NCBI GenBank assembly: GCA_046294735.1
Contig: JBKBKB010000001.1
Span: 372,001-436,000, forward strand
Source: 34-65-8 sp046294735
Lineage (GTDB): Bacteria > Pseudomonadota > Alphaproteobacteria > Sphingomonadales > Sphingomonadaceae
Length of the DNA stretch: 64,000 nucleotides
Direction of reading: 5' to 3'
Below the pieces are notes generated by a model. That model did not search any database. It was not told the origin of the DNA and saw nothing but the letters and a program-made list of their open reading frames with translations. Positions 61,066 through 64,000 of this stretch are shown here, piece by piece; position 1 is the first letter of the stretch; the number at the start of each line of letters is the position of its first letter. Both the position numbers and the translations under genes were made by a program.

Positions 61066-61745
61066 GGCACCGCCTGGAACTTGTTGCAGCTGGACACCGG
61101 AGCAGCCGGGCTGCGCTGGAACACGCCGGTCAGATCGCGCGCCCCGCGGACGATGAAGGCGGAATTGGAGCGGATTTCAGGCGGAAGAATGAACTTCGTG
61201 GTAAAGTCATTCACCATCAGCGGCTGGTAATCGTAGAAGACCTCCACGAACATGACCGATTGCCCCGGTTCCGCCTGCACTTCGTTGCCGGTCCGGCCCA
61301 TACCGGCAAAGCCGGTCCCGGTCGCCCCGGTGCCCTGCCCGCCAAAGGCTGAATTGGCCACCTTGCGGCCCATGCACCGCTGCCAGCGGATTGTCTGCCC
61401 GCCATCGGCATTGCGCTCAAGACTCGAGACGATAACCCGGCCATTCTCCAGCAGTTCAAGCTGTCGGCCCGCCTGGATATTGACGCCCACGAACAGGTCG
61501 TTGAGATCGGATTCGTAGATACGCTGCGCTGCCAGCTGGTCCCGGTCGCCAATGCGCGAGGCATTGTCGGCAAGGTGCATCGCCGCCTGACTTACCCGCA
61601 TATGGGTAATGGAGAAATTGGCCAGTTCGATCCCCGCAAGGCCGAGCAGCAGCAGGATCGGCGCCATGAAGGCAAACTCGACCATCGCCACCCCGCCGGT
61701 GTCGCGGGACAGGGAATGGCCGCACGACAAAGCACGCCCGGTCAT
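61062..61745 (-). CDS. TadE/TadG-like pseudopilin
   Basis: 227 residues from the ATG at 61745, overlapping the upstream stop (ATGA). Short basic leader, then the TadE signature DTGGVAMVEFAFMAPILLLL (prepilin-type TM helix with the conserved Glu). The periplasmic part has a Gly-rich loop (FGGQGTGATGTG) and two Cys. In the family, TadE is a minor pseudopilin of Flp/Tad pili, matured by a prepilin peptidase. Confidence 0.85.
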   Translation of the reverse strand: MTGRALSCGHSLSRDTGGVAMVEFAFMAPILLLLGLAGIELANFSITHMRVSQAAMHLADNASRIGDRDQLAAQRIYESDLNDLFVGVNIQAGRQLELLENGRVIVSSLERNADGGQTIRWQRCMGRKVANSAFGGQGTGATGTGFAGMGRTGNEVQAEPGQSVMFVEVFYDYQPLMVNDFTTKFILPPEIRSNSAFIVRGARDLTGVFQRSPAAPVSSCNKFQAVP

Positions 61746-62347
61746 GTACAATTCCCCACCGTCGGCACCCGCAGCGTCTGCGTGTCAAAAGGCTGGTTTC
61801 GAAGCACGGTTGAGGCATCCACAGTCACAACGCTGGAACCCCCCATCAGCCTGTGTAGCGGAAATACACGGGGAAAGGTCGCAGTTGCTTCATACAGCAC
61901 CGCATCACGTGCCCCCCCCAAGCCCTGCGATCCACGGTCGGAATCCCAAGTTCCGTTTCCGTTCAAATCCTCGAACGGTTCGTTGTTGTTGCATTCGCCA
62001 TCACCGTTTGTGTCGGTAAACTCTTCCGGCTGGCGGACGTCAGAAAAATTGGCGTAGTTGGTCCGGCTGAAGGAAATCGCAGCATTGGGAATGGCGTTGC
62101 GCACCTGTCTCCGCACCGCCGAATCGAGCGATGCCGAAGTGACGTCAGCCCCTTCCAGGGTGGAATTGCGCGCTGCCTCCTGCATCGCCCCTTGCAACAG
62201 CGAGCGGGCGTAGACCTGGAAGCCGAAGTCAAACAGGCCCATCAGGAGAAGGATCAAGACCGGGCTGACAAAAGCGAACTCGATCAGCGTGACACCGCGC
62301 GTGTCCGCTGCGATTGCGCGCAAGAGATTGGCGGCGCGCCGGGTCAT
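61742..62347 (-). CDS. TadE-like pseudopilin with EF-hand-like repeats
   Basis: 201 residues. Leader plus DTRGVTLIEFAFVSPVLILL prepilin-type helix. In the middle lie two calcium-loop-like segments, DTNGDGECNNNE and DLNGNGTWD, of the EF-hand/dockerin type, which are unusual in TadE. The C-terminus has a single Cys. Probably a minor pilin; calcium binding is inferred from sequence pattern only. Confidence 0.82.
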   Translation of the reverse strand: MTRRAANLLRAIAADTRGVTLIEFAFVSPVLILLLMGLFDFGFQVYARSLLQGAMQEAARNSTLEGADVTSASLDSAVRRQVRNAIPNAAISFSRTNYANFSDVRQPEEFTDTNGDGECNNNEPFEDLNGNGTWDSDRGSQGLGGARDAVLYEATATFPRVFPLHRLMGGSSVVTVDASTVLRNQPFDTQTLRVPTVGNCT

Positions 62348-64000
62348 TGCACCAGCCGCAATTCTGCAATCGAGGTGGCAATCATGCGGAATGCGCTGGC
62401 AAGTTGGGCGGAGCTGGCCGCCTCATAGGCGCGCTGCGGACCGCTGGCGCAACTGCGGGTCCAGGTGTTTTGCGGAAGACCGAAGGTAACGGTCCACACA
62501 GTTATATTCTGGTTCTTTGCCTGCTCGCAGATCGCCGCAAGGCGCGGGTTCTGATAGGCCGCCAAAGTGGTGTTGCTCCAAGGCCCAAAGCCGAAAAACC
62601 GGCCATCCAGTTCGTAATTACCCAGCGTGCCATAGACCGTCGGCCCCGGCTCCATCAAACCATCGGTCATGAAAATGATGTGGCGCGAAATCGGGTCGCC
62701 ATTGGGCGCGCTTTCGTTATCGTCCGCAAATATCCCGGTTGGTGACACAAACCGGGCACCCCACACCATCCCGTTATCGTGGCTGGTATTCCCGCCAGCC
62801 GCCAACGAGTTGATATAGGTCTCGAATGCTGCGTTGCGCGCTGAACCGCTGAGCGGCCATTCCCGCAAACGCACGGCGGCACGCGGACAATTGGAGCTTC
62901 GCAGCGATCTGTTAGTCGTGGTGACCTCCGGGTTGACGGAAGTGCGCGAATAGGTGATCTGGGGCCAGTGGGCCTTCCATTGGGTATCCGGGTCGGATGG
63001 GTCCGGAACCAGATTGATGTCAAGATCGTAGGCACCGGCAACTGGCGCCGTGCCAGACACAGGCACGATCGCAGCCCGTTCCTCGATACAGCCGTTCCAC
63101 GTGCTGTTGACTGTCGCTCCGTTCGAACCGGTATTGGTTGATACGGTGCTGCCGTTCTTGAAGGCCGATGTGTCAAACAAAATCGGCTTGTATTCGTATC
63201 GATCGAACTCCTGCCGATAAGTTGGCGGGCGAACATCACCTGGCCCAGCCAGCACGTCCCGCCTTACAGTTGCACGACACGCGGCGCGTTCGGAATTGGG
63301 AAAACTGGAACCCCAATGGGTCGCGCGCCAACTGGTGTTGGAAATGGTCCAGCGTTCATTGCCGACGTTATAGGTTCCAGGATAAGTATTGGTGCAGAAG
63401 CTTCGCTGTGCACTGCTGTTTCTGTCCCATCGATAGTCCGCTTGGTTTGTGCTGCCGAGCCAGGCGGTGTTGCGCGGCAGGAGTTCTGTAGCCGTGCTGC
63501 TGGAGATCACATCTCCCTGGTTTATCCCGTCGTTGTTGCTTACCCAAACATAGCGGGGCTCGCGCGATTGATAGGTGTGGCTATCGGCAATGAAATCGGG
63601 GTCTTTTGCCACCAACGCACCGCCAACGTTAACCGTGCCGTTATAAGGCACCACACCAATACGAAGCTGGGCGTCATCCGGTTTTACCGCCATCACTTCG
63701 TCATAAAATGCGAACACGGCATCCTTCAGGCCCTGAATACGGGTACCCGCCATAGAGCCGGACACGTCCAGCACGAGCATGACATCGATGTTCGGCAGGT
63801 TCAGCTCGGCGCTGCACTCCACGTTGAGCTCGACCTTTTCGTACCCGAATATCCCCATCAGCGTGGTCGGAACCTCGACTGAAGCAGTCCCGTCCATCCG
63901 GGTGGCTGTACCGGCCTCGATACTGAACTCGACATTTTCGCTGCCGTACATCCCTTCTCCGAAGTTGGTTTCGAAGTAATTGTCGGCAGTGGTTTGTATC
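62344..64000 (-). CDS. TadG-like protein with von Willebrand factor A domain (partial)
   Basis: At least 552 residues, open to the right window edge; the start lies outside. Near the visible N-terminal end, MLVLDVSGSMAG is the MIDAS metal motif (DxSxS) of a VWA domain; a long, Ser/Thr/Asn-rich insertion follows, and the C-terminal HIIFMTDGLMEPG and WTVTFGL complete the VWA fold. TadG proteins with VWA domains sit in the periplasm or on the cell surface in Tad systems. First gene seen of the four-gene minus-strand operon; the rest of the tad machinery is not in view. Confidence 0.85.
   Translation of the reverse strand, partial: IQTTADNYFETNFGEGMYGSENVEFSIEAGTATRMDGTASVEVPTTLMGIFGYEKVELNVECSAELNLPNIDVMLVLDVSGSMAGTRIQGLKDAVFAFYDEVMAVKPDDAQLRIGVVPYNGTVNVGGALVAKDPDFIADSHTYQSREPRYVWVSNNDGINQGDVISSSTATELLPRNTAWLGSTNQADYRWDRNSSAQRSFCTNTYPGTYNVGNERWTISNTSWRATHWGSSFPNSERAACRATVRRDVLAGPGDVRPPTYRQEFDRYEYKPILFDTSAFKNGSTVSTNTGSNGATVNSTWNGCIEERAAIVPVSGTAPVAGAYDLDINLVPDPSDPDTQWKAHWPQITYSRTSVNPEVTTTNRSLRSSNCPRAAVRLREWPLSGSARNAAFETYINSLAAGGNTSHDNGMVWGARFVSPTGIFADDNESAPNGDPISRHIIFMTDGLMEPGPTVYGTLGNYELDGRFFGFGPWSNTTLAAYQNPRLAAICEQAKNQNITVWTVTFGLPQNTWTRSCASGPQRAYEAASSAQLASAFRMIATSIAELRLVQ

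Noticed and set aside
1..64000. CRISPR array, prophage, rRNA or tRNA genes
   Set aside because: No regularly spaced repeats, phage structural genes, or rRNA cores were seen; apart from tmRNA I could identify no cloverleaf gene by eye, though a tRNA search program would be more sensitive.

Overview
The window looks like a chromosomal segment of a GC-rich alphaproteobacterium of the order Sphingomonadales, most likely an Erythrobacter/Novosphingobium-type organism. Support comes from the F1-ATPase operon order atpHAGDC with an 85-residue epsilon subunit, a circularly permuted two-piece tmRNA with the tag ANDNEALAIAA, DUF2794 next to cysE, an HdaA-type DnaA regulator, and a large TonB-dependent receptor. 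Almost all of it is densely packed core genome with short gaps and many 1-8 bp stop/start overlaps. I see no prophage, CRISPR array, tRNA or rRNA.

Layout. 1-7 kb: end of a KefB-type antiporter, argG, an 840-bp non-coding stretch holding a candidate structured RNA, an RlpA-like protein, ada, a membrane-anchored serine protease. 7-13 kb: a TauD-family dioxygenase, the F1 ATP synthase operon, then two small envelope proteins (MliC-like and beta/gamma-crystallin-like). 14-21 kb: an S9 peptidase, glmU with a coupled small HNH protein, gph, an MFE-2-type dehydrogenase, cysE/DUF2794. 21-27 kb: the hdaA-DUF2066 / purM-purN divergent locus (purN fused to a YjbR-like domain), and a sulfotransferase. 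27-36 kb: ndk, holC, pepA, and the envelope/cofactor operon lptD-surA-pdxA-rsmA. 36-42 kb: a Rap1a-like orphan, malate synthase G, and an arginine succinyltransferase (AST) cluster with an M20 hydrolase.

42.4-43.6 kb is the most unusual part. It has a near-perfect sigma-54 promoter before a small membrane protein. Next is a 454-bp module bounded by perfect 26-bp inverted repeats that encloses a GxxExxY (PD-(D/E)XK-like) gene, whose signature Tyr codon is replaced by TAG. On the minus strand directly beside it lies the permuted ssrA gene.

43.6-64 kb: mscL, a LemA/TPM cassette, a Nudix hydrolase, an SDR, a PspC pair, recF, the tesA/ybbA/ybbP locus (as in E. coli), two membrane proteins, a TonB-dependent receptor, typA, a DUF4424 protein, and on the minus strand a Tad-pilus-like minor-pilin operon (VWA TadG-like, two TadE-like proteins, one acidic anchored protein) running off the window end.

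Working together: the envelope genes (lptD, surA, rlpA, glmU, tesA locus, mscL, TadE/G) and central metabolism (ATP synthase, purMN, argG versus AST catabolism, glcB) are housekeeping. The best candidates for undescribed biology are the inverted-repeat GxxExxY module at the ssrA gene and the unassigned RNA downstream of argG.
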